Shown here: piece by piece, positions 1 to 8,239 of the stretch
Numbering within the stretch: the stretch's first letter is position 1
Layout: each line of letters begins with the position of its first letter
NCBI GenBank assembly: GCA_030684515.1
Contig: JAUXVJ010000009.1
Span: 248,001 to 312,000, forward strand
Reading direction: 5' to 3'
From: Actinomycetota bacterium
GTDB taxonomy: Bacteria > Actinomycetota > Actinomycetes > S36-B12
Length of the DNA: 64,000 bases
Position numbers and translations under genes: made by a program
Notes under the pieces: model-generated
Seen by the model: the letters and a program-made list of their open reading frames with translations, nothing else
Database searches by the model: none
Told to the model about the DNA's origin: nothing

Positions 1-2
1 GT

Positions 3-851
3 GTCGATGTGGAGCTCGTCGACGAGGAGCAGCTGCGCGAACTGGAGCCTCTTGCCCGTACGCACCTGAAGGCCTTGTGGTCTCCCACTACGGCCGTCGC
101 CAATCCGGTTGCAGTCGTTGAGGCGCTCGCTGCTCGGGTGAAGGCACAGGGTGGTCAACTTCTCATGGGTTCCACAGTGCTGGGCGCCGGTCCGGGCTGG
201 GTCCGAACCGCAGATCTTGGCGAGATCGGTGCCGGCCACATCGTCAATGCGGCTGGCTTGTATGCCGATGTGGTGGCTCATTGGTTTGACGTTGGGACGG
301 ACTACCGCATGCTGCCGTTCAAGGGCCTGTATTGGTACGGCTCCTGGGAGCCAGGCCGTCTGCAGCGCCATGTCTATCCGGTACCAGATGCCCGCAATCC
401 CTTCCTCGGCGTCCACCTGACGGTGACCGTCGACGGGCGAGCCAAGATCGGTCCCACGGCGATCCCGGCCCTATGGCGTGAGGATTACGGAGGTGTGCAC
501 GGGCTCAAAGCATCGGAGAGCCTGGAGATCGCGCGAACGTATCCCCGGTTCTTCACCAGCAAAGATCACGACGTGCCTGGGCTCATCCGCTCGGAGCTTC
601 CAAAGTACTCCCGCAAGCATCTCGTGCGGCAGGCGTCGGCACTTGTGCCCTCCGTCCGTGTCGAGGACTTCACCGAGAAGGGTCGAGTGGGGGTCAGAGC
701 ACAACTCTTCCATCTGCCAACGAAGAAGCTCGAAATGGATTTTGTTGTTGAGCGGGGTGAAGCGTCGACGCACATTCTGAATGCAGTGTCGCCCGGTTGG
801 ACGAGTGCCCTTGCGTTCGCCGGTTATGTCATTGACGCAGTGATGGACTGA
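3..851 (+). CDS. FAD-dependent oxidoreductase, L-2-hydroxyglutarate oxidase-like (5' end cut off)
   Basis: The open frame enters from the left edge, so the N-terminal FAD-binding Rossmann motif is missing and only about 282 C-terminal residues are seen. The segments ELEPLA near the start, the NAAGLYAD motif and the C-terminal SPGWTSALA stretch are typical of the DAO-fold L-2-hydroxyglutarate oxidase family (LhgO), which oxidises L-2-hydroxyglutarate to 2-oxoglutarate with electrons going to the quinone pool or oxygen. The gene ends 28 bases inside the 3' end of the convergent gpgS gene. Substrate is inferred from family resemblance; another DAO-family substrate is possible. Confidence 0.75.
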   Translation, partial: VDVELVDEEQLRELEPLARTHLKALWSPTTAVANPVAVVEALAARVKAQGGQLLMGSTVLGAGPGWVRTADLGEIGAGHIVNAAGLYADVVAHWFDVGTDYRMLPFKGLYWYGSWEPGRLQRHVYPVPDARNPFLGVHLTVTVDGRAKIGPTAIPALWREDYGGVHGLKASESLEIARTYPRFFTSKDHDVPGLIRSELPKYSRKHLVRQASALVPSVRVEDFTEKGRVGVRAQLFHLPTKKLEMDFVVERGEASTHILNAVSPGWTSALAFAGYVIDAVMD

Positions 852-1696
852 GCTAGTCCATCGGCTACATCGTTCAAAGTCGGTCTCGTGAAGGCGCCGG
901 CAGCAACGGCCAAAGCAGGCGTACGGGACAGCGCGGCGCGCATCACTTGGATCGCTTGCTCGTGCAGTTCAGACAAGGGTCGATTGCGATGCGTACGCGC
1001 GCCGAGATCGACCTGAGCGATGCTCTCGACTCCGTACGCGCGCGAGATGTCGATGAGCAAGCCCATTTCAACGCCGTAGTCCACTTCGAACTGCGTTGCC
1101 AACGCAACATCGCGCCGAATCGCGTATTCCCCACCCAGTGGTTGGCGGATGTGAGCGAGCTCTGGGTAGAGGAGTTTGAGCAAGGGACGCGCTGTCAGCT
1201 CTGTCACCCGCCCACCCTCGTCACCTTCACCGTGAAAGGTGCGCCGATAGGTGGAGCGAACGAGAGCAAGCTCTTCGTGCAGCAAGAGCGGCTCAAGCAG
1301 GCCAGTGACGTACTCCGGAGTGAACGAGCCAAGATCTGCGTCAAGCCAGACGATGAAGTCGCCGGTGGACGCTTCAACTGAGCGCCACAGCACGTCGCCC
1401 TTGCCGAGCGCCGAACCAAACTCAGGGAGCACTGAACTCGCTTTGATGACTGTTGCACCGCATTCGGTGGCAACCTCGGCGGTCTGATCGGAGGACTCGT
1501 GGTCCATCACGATGAGCTCGTCGACCAGCGGCTGGGCATCCATGAGTTCGCGCTTGATGCGCAACAAGATTGGAGCGATAGTTGCGGCCTCATTGCGGGC
1601 CGGAATGCACACACTGATGCGGCGATCGCCTTTGCTGGCAACGAGTTCAGCAACGGCGAGATCAGAGATCAATCGCAGAGGGCGTACGGACGCCAT
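824..1696 (-). CDS. gpgS: Glucosyl-3-phosphoglycerate synthase
   Basis: A 290-residue GT-A glycosyltransferase of family GT81. It transfers glucose from a nucleotide sugar to 3-phosphoglycerate, the first step to glucosylglycerate and, in mycobacteria, methylglucose lipopolysaccharide. The sequence shows the nucleotide-binding start SVCIPARNEA (residues 28-37), the metal-binding D-A-D at 119-121, and the HIRQPLGGEYA segment of the acceptor site. The ATG at 1696 has a good AAGGAG ribosome site. It is slightly shorter than mycobacterial GpgS at the N-terminus. In this lineage glucosylglycerate may serve as a compatible solute. The partner phosphatase gpgP is not in the window. Confidence 0.93.
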   Translation of the reverse strand: MASVRPLRLISDLAVAELVASKGDRRISVCIPARNEAATIAPILLRIKRELMDAQPLVDELIVMDHESSDQTAEVATECGATVIKASSVLPEFGSALGKGDVLWRSVEASTGDFIVWLDADLGSFTPEYVTGLLEPLLLHEELALVRSTYRRTFHGEGDEGGRVTELTARPLLKLLYPELAHIRQPLGGEYAIRRDVALATQFEVDYGVEMGLLIDISRAYGVESIAQVDLGARTHRNRPLSELHEQAIQVMRAALSRTPALAVAAGAFTRPTLNDVADGLAQSITASMT

Positions 1697-1802
1697 GCTC
1701 GCTCCTTCCGGGCCGTTGAAGAATCGCGTTGTGTCGCGGCACCAAGAGTCTCATATGCGAGCTGATGGCTACTTGGGAGCAGACCGGGCAAGCGAACTGT
1801 GA

Positions 1803-2414
1803 CTACACGGCAGGAAGGACGCGACCAAATCCTGAGAGGTGCTTTGCATACCAGTCGTCGTAGATGCCGGAGACCTTGACGCGCTCGCCAGCACGGGGTG
1901 AATGCACCATCTTTCCGGCGCCGATATACACGCCAACATGGTGGACGCCACGCTTGAAGAAGAAGACCAGATCCCCTGGCATCACACTTTTCCCAGAGAT
2001 CTTGGTTGCGGTTCGGTACTGAGTAAATGATGTGCGCGTGATGTTCTTGCCGGCTGCCATGCGGTAGACGTAACTGGTCAGACCGGAACAGTCGAAGGAG
2101 TTGGGTCCTACCTGACCGGCAGAGTACTTGTCACCGATCTGGGCGCGAGCAATCTTCACGATGCGAGAGCGCGTCATCATCATTCGAGCCCGTGCCAGCA
2201 GGGTGGGGGAGGTCTTTGCCGCGACAACCCCAGAGCGCATGCTCGTCTTGAGCGCACCAATGCCATTGCTTGGCGTCCCGGCACCTGTCACGGGGGAGAG
2301 CTCAGTAGGGGCAGCCGAAGCGCTGCTGTCGCCGAATCCCATCGTGGCCACAAGCAAGGCGCCAGTAACGGCGCCTGTCATGACTCGATTCGATCGAGCT
2401 GTTCGGACTGACAC
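1803..2414 (-). CDS. Secreted NlpC/P60 peptidoglycan endopeptidase
   Basis: About 203 residues from a GTG at 2414, chosen because an AAAGGGG site lies 8 bases upstream and a signal peptide follows at once (basic start, hydrophobic core, SASAA cleavage region near residue 35). The C-terminal half is an NlpC/P60 cysteine peptidase domain: Cys109 in the DCSG motif and the HHVGVYIG histidine near 159. Such enzymes cut D-Glu-to-diaminopimelate bonds in the peptidoglycan stem peptide and act in wall remodelling or cell separation. The frame stays open further upstream, but that part reads as arginine-rich non-coding leader. No SH3, LysM or RipA-type coiled coil is seen, so wall targeting is unclear. 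Confidence 0.88.
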   Translation of the reverse strand: MSVRTARSNRVMTGAVTGALLVATMGFGDSSASAAPTELSPVTGAGTPSNGIGALKTSMRSGVVAAKTSPTLLARARMMMTRSRIVKIARAQIGDKYSAGQVGPNSFDCSGLTSYVYRMAAGKNITRTSFTQYRTATKISGKSVMPGDLVFFFKRGVHHVGVYIGAGKMVHSPRAGERVKVSGIYDDWYAKHLSGFGRVLPAV

Positions 2415-2757
2415 GTGTCGTACCCCTTTGGTCTGGCGGCGGGAGGCCGGGTTCCTTCGGTGGTGAGGTCGAGATCGGACGGGCAGCCAAGCTTTTTTGG
2501 CGGCCCTGACCGTTCCACGAATTCGAGACGCTATGGCGACAAGAATGAGAAGCACCTCCCCCGTGCCCGCATTTCGGACGGTCCCTTGGCGTCGTGTGGG
2601 ATGGATCACAGGACCAAAGGCCTATTCGCAACGTCAGTCACACCTGTCACTTGCGCAAATCAGACACCACGGACATGCCGAATTGGGCGGACAACTGGAT
2701 CGGGGCTTGCCAGCCGTCCAGCGTTCCGCGCCCAGCTTGGACCCGTACTCTTGCCCG
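2415..2757. promoter_or_regulatory. Divergent intergenic region with a long leader for the NlpC/P60 gene
   Basis: About 340 bases without a convincing gene separate the endopeptidase from the divergent flippase. On the minus strand the 200 bases before the GTG are rich in GC stems, including a small hairpin around CCAAAAAAGCTTGG (about 2497-2510). Actinobacterial NlpC/P60 and Rpf genes often carry a c-di-AMP (ydaO-type) riboswitch here. Part of the 3' signature (a CCGA...CACC run near 2470-2490) is suggestive, but the conserved GGGGAACC core is not found, so the riboswitch call is weak. Confidence 0.25.
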
Positions 2758-3990
2758 GTGGATCAGCCGCGCACAGCCCTCGCCAAAGGCCTGGTCTTCG
2801 TAGGTATTGCGACCTTGGTCGGCAACGGCGCCGCGTACGCGCTGTCGATGACCGCGGCGCGTGTTCTGGATCCGGCCCAATTCGGGGCCTTTGGGGCCCT
2901 CATGGGTGTCCTGATCATCGTTTCAACCCTGTCGATCGCTCTGCAGACTGTCACCGCTCGCCGAGTGGCGGTTGCCACGACGGATCGAGCTGAGGTCGAG
3001 GGGCAGTCGGTTCGCTTGGCGGTGTACATCGCTGCTGCGATCTTGATCATCGGGATTCTTGCCGCTTGGCCCGTCAGTGGGCTGCTGGCGATTCCATATT
3101 CCGCAATGGTCATCGGTTTGGGCTCACTCGCCTTCGTCGTGCTTGGCACTGCGTCCTTGGGTATCGCCCAAGGCCGTGAGGAGCACCTGCGGTTCAGTTC
3201 GGGCTTCATTGCCAATGGCGCGAGCCGGGCCATCTTCGGTATCGCCTTCTTGGTCATCTTCGGCAGCATTGAAGCCGCTGCGCTGGGCATCATGATTGGT
3301 TGCGCATTCGGTGCGCTGGTGAGTTACCGCATCATTTGCCCTGGGACCTGGGGCTCGTCAATCTCCACTGGATCGCTGCCGGAGTTTGGCCATGTTGCCC
3401 ACGCACTCGTCGTGCTCTTCACGCTGACCAACGTCGATGTCCTGCTCGCCCGCGTCTTTCTGACTGAGTCCGAATCAGGCGAATACTCCGTCGGTGTTCT
3501 GCTTGCCAAGATCGCCTTCTTCTTGCCCAATGCCATCATCATCGTGCTGTTCCCGAAGATGACCTCGGGCGACAACCGGCGTGCGGTTTTCATCGCTACC
3601 GGATTGACGGCGATTCTTGGCGCCGTCATCACTCTGTTCAGCCTGTTCTTTGGCCCCTTTGTTATCCGGGTGCTCGGCGGGGCGCAGTACATCGACCTAG
3701 GTCTTGGCGAGAGCGCTTGGCGCTTTGCGCTTGAAGGTTCGGCTTTCGCGCTTGTCCAGGTGCTGCTCTATGCCCGTCTTGCTGCGCAGGACAGGCGTGC
3801 GGTGCTGCTGGTGTGGGCCGCGCTGGTCGTGCTCGTGCTGAGTGTCTCCTTGTGGTTCCACGACTCTGTAGAGCAGATTGTGTCGACGGTGGTCGTGGTC
3901 TCACTGGTCCTGACTGCCGTGGGCTTGCTCATGGATCGGCGCACAACACCAAAGGGCATGCACATGGTTCCTATTGAGGCTGCTGAGTAG
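2758..3990 (+). CDS. Polysaccharide flippase-like membrane protein (MOP/Wzx superfamily)
   Basis: About 410 residues from a GTG at 2758. The frame is open further upstream to 2497, but that part lacks membrane character and overlaps the leader of the divergent gene. The protein is nearly all hydrophobic helices, roughly 12 membrane spans, starting with the pattern GLVFVGIATLVGNGAAYAL and an F-G-x-F/L-x-A-L segment (AQFGAFGALMG) typical of oligosaccharide flippases of the MOP superfamily. Such proteins move lipid-linked glycans across the membrane. No glycan cluster lies beside it, so its substrate cannot be guessed. No strong ribosome site precedes the chosen start, and a leaderless transcript is possible. 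Confidence 0.75.
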   Translation: MDQPRTALAKGLVFVGIATLVGNGAAYALSMTAARVLDPAQFGAFGALMGVLIIVSTLSIALQTVTARRVAVATTDRAEVEGQSVRLAVYIAAAILIIGILAAWPVSGLLAIPYSAMVIGLGSLAFVVLGTASLGIAQGREEHLRFSSGFIANGASRAIFGIAFLVIFGSIEAAALGIMIGCAFGALVSYRIICPGTWGSSISTGSLPEFGHVAHALVVLFTLTNVDVLLARVFLTESESGEYSVGVLLAKIAFFLPNAIIIVLFPKMTSGDNRRAVFIATGLTAILGAVITLFSLFFGPFVIRVLGGAQYIDLGLGESAWRFALEGSAFALVQVLLYARLAAQDRRAVLLVWAALVVLVLSVSLWFHDSVEQIVSTVVVVSLVLTAVGLLMDRRTTPKGMHMVPIEAAE

Positions 3991-4005
3991 TTCCAGCTCA
4001 AGTGC

Positions 4006-4608
4006 TCAGAGCAGAAACTGGCGAACCCAGACGCCTAGGTGCTCTGCGCAGTCGTCGACTGACTCTCTCCAGCTACTGGCTGCCCCAGCACCAGCCTCGT
4101 CGCTGACACGTTTGACGATGCGGACTGGAATGTCCGCCGCCAATGCGGCCCGAGCCACGGCGTAGCCCTCCATGTCGACCAAGTCTGAGTGCTCTGACAG
4201 AAGTGCGCGGACTGCTGGATCAGCAATAAAGGCATCACCAGTCGTCAAGGTCAGTCCAGCGCCCCCAAGATCAACCGGCAGGCCAAAGTGCAGGCCAACG
4301 AGGTCAAACAGCGACTCATCATCGAGATCATGCTGGGTGACCCGACTGATCACATGCGTGCCGATGAGATCCTCTGCAAGGGCGCCCGCCGTGCCGAGGT
4401 TGATGACTTCACTTGGTGAGCTCTGACCCAGAATCGTGGCGACTGCCACAGCCGCGTTCACCTTGCCCGCGCCCGTGACGAGTATCGGCAACTCGCTCAC
4501 ATGAAGGTGCGCTGCCTCCTCCTCCAGGGCGACAACAAGCAGAGGGCGGTCACTTGAAATCGTCCGATGCAGTCGCACGGGCCTCACGCTAACGTGAGGC
4601 TTCAACAT
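4006..4608 (-). CDS. Nucleoside phosphorylase/nucleosidase family protein (MTA/SAH nucleosidase-like)
   Basis: About 200 residues. The pattern LLVVALEEEAAHL, the glycine-rich VINLGTAGAL segment, the VDMEGYAVA motif carrying the ribose-binding Met-Glu pair, and the RVSDEAG segment with the likely catalytic Asp place it in the PNP/UDP superfamily, closest to 5'-methylthioadenosine/S-adenosylhomocysteine nucleosidases of actinobacteria. It would cleave purine nucleosides in salvage or methyl-cycle recycling. The start is uncertain: ATG at 4608 or GTG at 4587 or 4578. The divergent gene's start lies only 13 bases away, and a palindrome sits in this region. Confidence 0.8.
   Translation of the reverse strand: MLKPHVSVRPVRLHRTISSDRPLLVVALEEEAAHLHVSELPILVTGAGKVNAAVAVATILGQSSPSEVINLGTAGALAEDLIGTHVISRVTQHDLDDESLFDLVGLHFGLPVDLGGAGLTLTTGDAFIADPAVRALLSEHSDLVDMEGYAVARAALAADIPVRIVKRVSDEAGAGAASSWRESVDDCAEHLGVWVRQFLL
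4581..4600. promoter_or_regulatory. Palindrome at divergent gene starts
   Basis: GCCTCACG and CGTGAGGC form 8-base arms around a 4-base centre (CTAA). The palindrome lies between or within the first codons of two divergent genes, where an operator would be placed. It could also be a chance coding palindrome if the nucleosidase starts at 4608. No regulator is identified. Confidence 0.35.
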
Positions 4609-4621
4609 CAGGAGGCGGTCC

Positions 4622-5722
4622 ATGCGCATGCCCACTCTGAGGATGACCTCAGCGGTGCGAAAGGTAGTGATCGTGCTGCTGGTGCTCGCCGTCGGCGCCG
4701 CAGGCTTCCTGCTTGCTCGCGCCACCACCCCCTCCTCTCCAGACGCGATTCCGGTGGGGGGCGATGCAAACTCCACCGCTTCCCCCGTGCCTGACCCGAC
4801 TGTCGCAACGCCAACTCCGCTTTCGCCTGACGTGTCGGCTATTAGTCAAGGGCAGGTCAGCTCAACGACCTTCCAGGCCGCTGACGACCTCCCGAACGCT
4901 TCTTCAGTCGCAGTTGGCTACCGCATTGCAACTGGCAAGCTGAAGCCCCAGCAGTTGGCCGCTGTGATTGCACAGCAGTTCGGCGTGCTGGGCAGTGCAG
5001 CCAGAACGGACGAGGGTGGCTGGAAGGTCGGCGGCACGTCTGACTTGGACCCAGTGATCAATGTCTACAACGATCCGCTTGTTCGCTGGATGTTCACCGA
5101 TGAGCAGCTGACTGCCGGGCCGGCCGTAGATCAGGATCGAGCAAAGCAGATCGCGATCACTCTGCTTTCTCCGCTTGGCGTGCCCGTTGACGAAGTCGAG
5201 TGGGAGATCCTGCGCGACCAGAATCGGGTAGTAGTCCATGCGTGGCTGGTGCTTAAGGGCCTGCGCACCGAGCTTGGTTGGACAGTGGTCGTGGCACCCG
5301 ATGGTGAGGTGGTGTGGGCGGATGGCTTTGCAGCAACGCTGGTGCCTGTGCCCGGTTACCCAGTGCTTGGTGCCACTGATGCTCTCAATCGTGCGCTGAA
5401 GCCGGGTTGGCAGTTCGCTGGACCAACTCCTTGGACAGGCTCGGGCGCTGGCATTGACGTGGCTGTCCCTGGCCCCGTGCCGACGGTGAAGGGCAAGCCG
5501 GCGCTGGTAGCCGGGGTTCTGGTACTGACAGCCAATCGCGCTGAACTCGGCTTGGCTCAATTCTGGCAGCCTGATGGCAGTTTGCTGATCCTGCCGTCGT
5601 ACGTCATCACCACCAGCGACGACCGAAAATGGACTTTGCTCGCTGTGACCAATGCCTACATTGATGTGCGCGACATGGTCCCGGCCGCTGATGTGCCCAA
5701 CCCGGCAATCGCAGTCCCCTAA
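4622..5722 (+). CDS. Membrane-anchored secreted protein of unknown function
   Basis: 366 residues from an ATG preceded by an AGGAGG site. Residues 14-33 form one hydrophobic helix with no lipobox cysteine, followed by a Pro/Thr/Ser-rich linker to about residue 75 and then a globular extracytoplasmic domain of about 290 residues. That domain shows segments such as VINVYNDPLVRWMF and GAGIDVAVPGPVP. This pattern suggests a cell-surface anchored protein. I do not recognise the family; it resembles uncharacterised large hypothetical proteins of actinobacteria. It stands alone between a divergent nucleosidase and a tRNA gene. Confidence 0.7.
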   Translation: MRMPTLRMTSAVRKVVIVLLVLAVGAAGFLLARATTPSSPDAIPVGGDANSTASPVPDPTVATPTPLSPDVSAISQGQVSSTTFQAADDLPNASSVAVGYRIATGKLKPQQLAAVIAQQFGVLGSAARTDEGGWKVGGTSDLDPVINVYNDPLVRWMFTDEQLTAGPAVDQDRAKQIAITLLSPLGVPVDEVEWEILRDQNRVVVHAWLVLKGLRTELGWTVVVAPDGEVVWADGFAATLVPVPGYPVLGATDALNRALKPGWQFAGPTPWTGSGAGIDVAVPGPVPTVKGKPALVAGVLVLTANRAELGLAQFWQPDGSLLILPSYVITTSDDRKWTLLAVTNAYIDVRDMVPAADVPNPAIAVP

Positions 5723-5755
5723 TCAGGGGTAGCCTTCACTTTCGCATTCATGCAT

Positions 5756-5840
5756 GGCGAGGTGGCAGAGCGGCCGATTGCAGGCGCCTTGAAAGCGCCC
5801 GTGGGGAAACTCACCGGGGGTTCAAATCCCTCCCTCGCCG
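5756..5840 (+). tRNA. tRNA-Ser(UGA)
   Basis: An 85-nt class II tRNA with acceptor arms GGCGAGG and CCTCGCC, a TGA anticodon in the loop TTGAAAG, a long variable arm and the GGTTCAAATCC T-loop. The CCA end is not encoded. Confidence 0.97.
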
Positions 5841-5851
5841 CAGAGACGGAG

Positions 5852-6316
5852 ATGGCGATGAGCGAGTTGGTGCTCATCGCCATCGATGTCTGGTTCTTGT
5901 TCTTCGTCTCGGTGGCCGCTGGCTTCTGGGCGAGCTACTGGCCGGACGCATGGCTGCAGCGGGACCCTTTTCCATTGCGCCTGTATCGCTGGGAAAGCAT
6001 TGAGTTCTATAGAGGTTTGTGGGTTACCGCTCTGGTGCGCCGGTTGCCCGAGGCCGGCAACACCTTTGGCGGCCATTCCAAGAAGCGCCTGTTCGGTTCA
6101 GACTCCATGAGCTTGAACCGCTACTTGATGGAAGTGCGCCGCGGCGAGTGGGTGCATCAGATGTCGTGCCTCGCAGCGATTCCGCTGTTCTTCTTCAACC
6201 CATGGTGGCAAGCACTGTTGTTCTTGCTGGCCGCAATTGCGGTGAATTCAGGATTCATCATCATCCTTCGGTACAACCGCATACGTCTATTGAAGCTGCG
6301 CACGCGCTTGCAGTAG
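5852..6316 (+). CDS. CrtO-family glycosyl carotenoid acyltransferase-like membrane protein
   Basis: 154 residues from ATG 5852 (or 152 from ATG 5858, which has the better spacing to GGAG). It has an N-terminal helix, a central polar part with LPEAGNTFGGHSKKRL and LMEVRRGEWVHQ, then two helices ending in the motif RYNRIRL. These features match the family of staphylococcal CrtO, glycosyl-4,4'-diaponeurosporenoate acyltransferase, which acylates a glycosylated carotenoid at the membrane. Many bacteria without staphyloxanthin carry homologues of unknown substrate, so activity here is inferred only. No other carotenoid gene is in the window. It starts 11 bases after tRNA-Ser and may be co-transcribed with it. 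Confidence 0.6.
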   Translation: MAMSELVLIAIDVWFLFFVSVAAGFWASYWPDAWLQRDPFPLRLYRWESIEFYRGLWVTALVRRLPEAGNTFGGHSKKRLFGSDSMSLNRYLMEVRRGEWVHQMSCLAAIPLFFFNPWWQALLFLLAAIAVNSGFIIILRYNRIRLLKLRTRLQ

Positions 6317-6318
6317 CG

Positions 6319-7365
6319 CTACTCGTTCAGGGAATCGATATCGATGACGAAGCGGTATCGAATATCGCTGGCGACCACGCGATCCCAGGCCTCGTTGACA
6401 TCTTGAATCTTGATCACTTCGACGTCGGCGCCGAAGTTGTGCTCGCCGCAGAAGTCGAGCATCTCCTGAGTTTCACGGATGCTGCCGATGCCCGAGCCAG
6501 CAAGACTCTTTTGGCTTCCCAGCAGTGAGCCGGAGTTGACTGTCAGCGGATCGGTCGGAACGCCGACCATGCACAGAGTTCCGTAGAGCCCGAGCAGGCT
6601 CAGGTACTGATCGACGTTCAGATTCACGGAAACTGTGTTGAGGATGAAGTCGAAGGAGTAGCGCGCCTTTTTCCAGGCTTCCTTGTCAGTGGACAGCAGG
6701 AAGTGGTCGGCTCCCAGACGCAGGGCGTCCTGCTCCTTGCCAGGGGAGTGGCTGATCAGCGTGACCTCGGCGCCCATCGCATGGGCAAGCTTGACGCCCA
6801 TGTGTCCCAGACCGCCGAGTCCGACAATGCCAACTCTGCTGCCAGGTCCGACATTCCATCGCTTCAGTGGGGAGTATGTGGTGATGCCAGCGCACAACAG
6901 CGGTGCGGCCTCGGCCAGGCTCAAGTTCTCGGGGATGTGCAAGGCGTAGTTCTCGTCGATCACGATGTGCGTTGAGTAGCCGCCGTAAGTCGGGGTGACG
7001 AGGTCCTTCTCGAGTCCGTTGTATGTCGCAGTGCTGTGCCCAAGGCAGTAGTGGTCGTTGCCGGACTTGCAGTTCGCACACTCGCGACAGGAATCCACGA
7101 AGCAGCCCACGCCAGCGTGATCGCCGACCTTGAACTTGGTGACATTGGAACCAACCTCAGACACAACGCCGGCAATCTCATGCCCGGGAACCATCGGGAA
7201 GATGCCCTGGCCCCACTCTTCGCGGCCTTGATGGATGTCGGAGTGGCAGATGCCCGCGAACTTGATCGCGATGGTGATGTCGTCAGGCCCGAGCTCGCGC
7301 CGAGTGATGGTGGTCGGAGCGAGAGGTGCATTCGCGGTCGGGAGGGCAAAAGCGCGGACGTCCAT
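6319..7365 (-). CDS. Zinc-dependent NAD(P) alcohol dehydrogenase (cinnamyl-alcohol/YahK type)
   Basis: 348 residues of the medium-chain dehydrogenase family. Catalytic zinc ligands are visible in GICHSDIH and PGHEIAG. The structural zinc site has the four cysteines of CRECANCKSGNDHYC, and the nucleotide fold has GLGGLGHMGVK. These match NADP-dependent aldehyde/alcohol dehydrogenases of the YahK/AdhC group, which reduce a broad range of aldehydes. The ATG at 7365 follows an AAAGGAA site. It faces the acyltransferase gene convergently with a 2-base gap. The natural substrate cannot be told from sequence. Confidence 0.92.
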   Translation of the reverse strand: MDVRAFALPTANAPLAPTTITRRELGPDDITIAIKFAGICHSDIHQGREEWGQGIFPMVPGHEIAGVVSEVGSNVTKFKVGDHAGVGCFVDSCRECANCKSGNDHYCLGHSTATYNGLEKDLVTPTYGGYSTHIVIDENYALHIPENLSLAEAAPLLCAGITTYSPLKRWNVGPGSRVGIVGLGGLGHMGVKLAHAMGAEVTLISHSPGKEQDALRLGADHFLLSTDKEAWKKARYSFDFILNTVSVNLNVDQYLSLLGLYGTLCMVGVPTDPLTVNSGSLLGSQKSLAGSGIGSIRETQEMLDFCGEHNFGADVEVIKIQDVNEAWDRVVASDIRYRFVIDIDSLNE

Positions 7366-7448
7366 GACACATTCCTTTGATCGGCGGTGGGCAAACCCTA
7401 GCCAATGTTTGCAGTGCCTACTTACGCGGTGTACTGAGAGCGAACTCC

Positions 7449-8213
7449 TCAGCGCACCATCAAGGTGCCGCCGTCGATTGAGATGACCTGCCCCGTGATG
7501 AAACCGGCACCTGGCGAGGAGTAGAAGGCCATCACTGGCACGAAATGCTTCTCGACGTCGCCCAACTTGCCACCGATCGGAACGTTGATCTTCATCGCCG
7601 CATCGTGGGCTGCCAGCACCTCTGGCGTCATCTCTGAGCGTGTCTTGTCGTACATCGGCGTCCAGATGACTGGCGCGATGATGTTGATGGTGATGTTCTT
7701 ACTCGCCCATTCCTTTGCAGCTGTGCGACTCCATGCGGTGACTGCGCCCTTGCTCGCGGAGTACACCGACTTGTTTGGCTGACCGATGATGCCTGCCGCA
7801 GATCCGAAGTTGAGGATCTGGCCACCGTGCGCCTGCATGTGTGTGAAGGCCGCCTGGTTGGTCAGCATCGTGCCAAGTGCGTTGACGCTGAGCACTCGAT
7901 TCCAGAGCTCAACAGTGTTGCTCTCTGCTGCTGATGACGGCGCGATGCCGGCGGCGTGGATCAGCACGTCAAGTCCACCCAGTAGGGCAACAGCTTCGGC
8001 GAAACTGGAATCCACTGACTCCTTGTCCGACACATCCACGCTGAGAAACTGTGCACCTGATGCTTGGGCTACGGCTTGGCCGGCTTCGGGATTGAGATCC
8101 ATGGAGACTACCTGTGCGCCGAGCGCTGGGAAGGCCTTCACAAGCCCCTCACCCATGCCGCTTGCTCCGCCCGTGATGATGATCCGACGGCCATCAAGTC
8201 TGGTTGTGGTCAT
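7449..8213 (-). CDS. Short-chain dehydrogenase/reductase
   Basis: 254 residues from ATG 8213, preferred over an in-frame TTG two codons upstream because AAAGG lies 8 bases before it. Classical SDR marks are the cofactor motif TGGASGMGEG, the NNAG-equivalent IHAAGIAP, and the catalytic YSASK with the preceding SAAG serine region. The VSMDLN stretch, with an acidic residue ending strand 2, suggests NAD(H) preference. It would oxidise or reduce a hydroxyl/keto group on an unknown substrate. It lies 26 bases downstream of the glucokinase gene on the same strand and may share its transcript. Confidence 0.9.
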   Translation of the reverse strand: MTTTRLDGRRIIITGGASGMGEGLVKAFPALGAQVVSMDLNPEAGQAVAQASGAQFLSVDVSDKESVDSSFAEAVALLGGLDVLIHAAGIAPSSAAESNTVELWNRVLSVNALGTMLTNQAAFTHMQAHGGQILNFGSAAGIIGQPNKSVYSASKGAVTAWSRTAAKEWASKNITINIIAPVIWTPMYDKTRSEMTPEVLAAHDAAMKINVPIGGKLGDVEKHFVPVMAFYSSPGAGFITGQVISIDGGTLMVR

Positions 8214-8239
8214 GCGCAATACCTTTCGACTGATCGAGG

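Noticed and set aside
2497-2757. Extended N-terminus of the flippase
   Set aside because: The extra 87 residues are polar, Arg/Pro/His-rich and overlap the divergent gene's leader; membrane character begins at the 2758 start.
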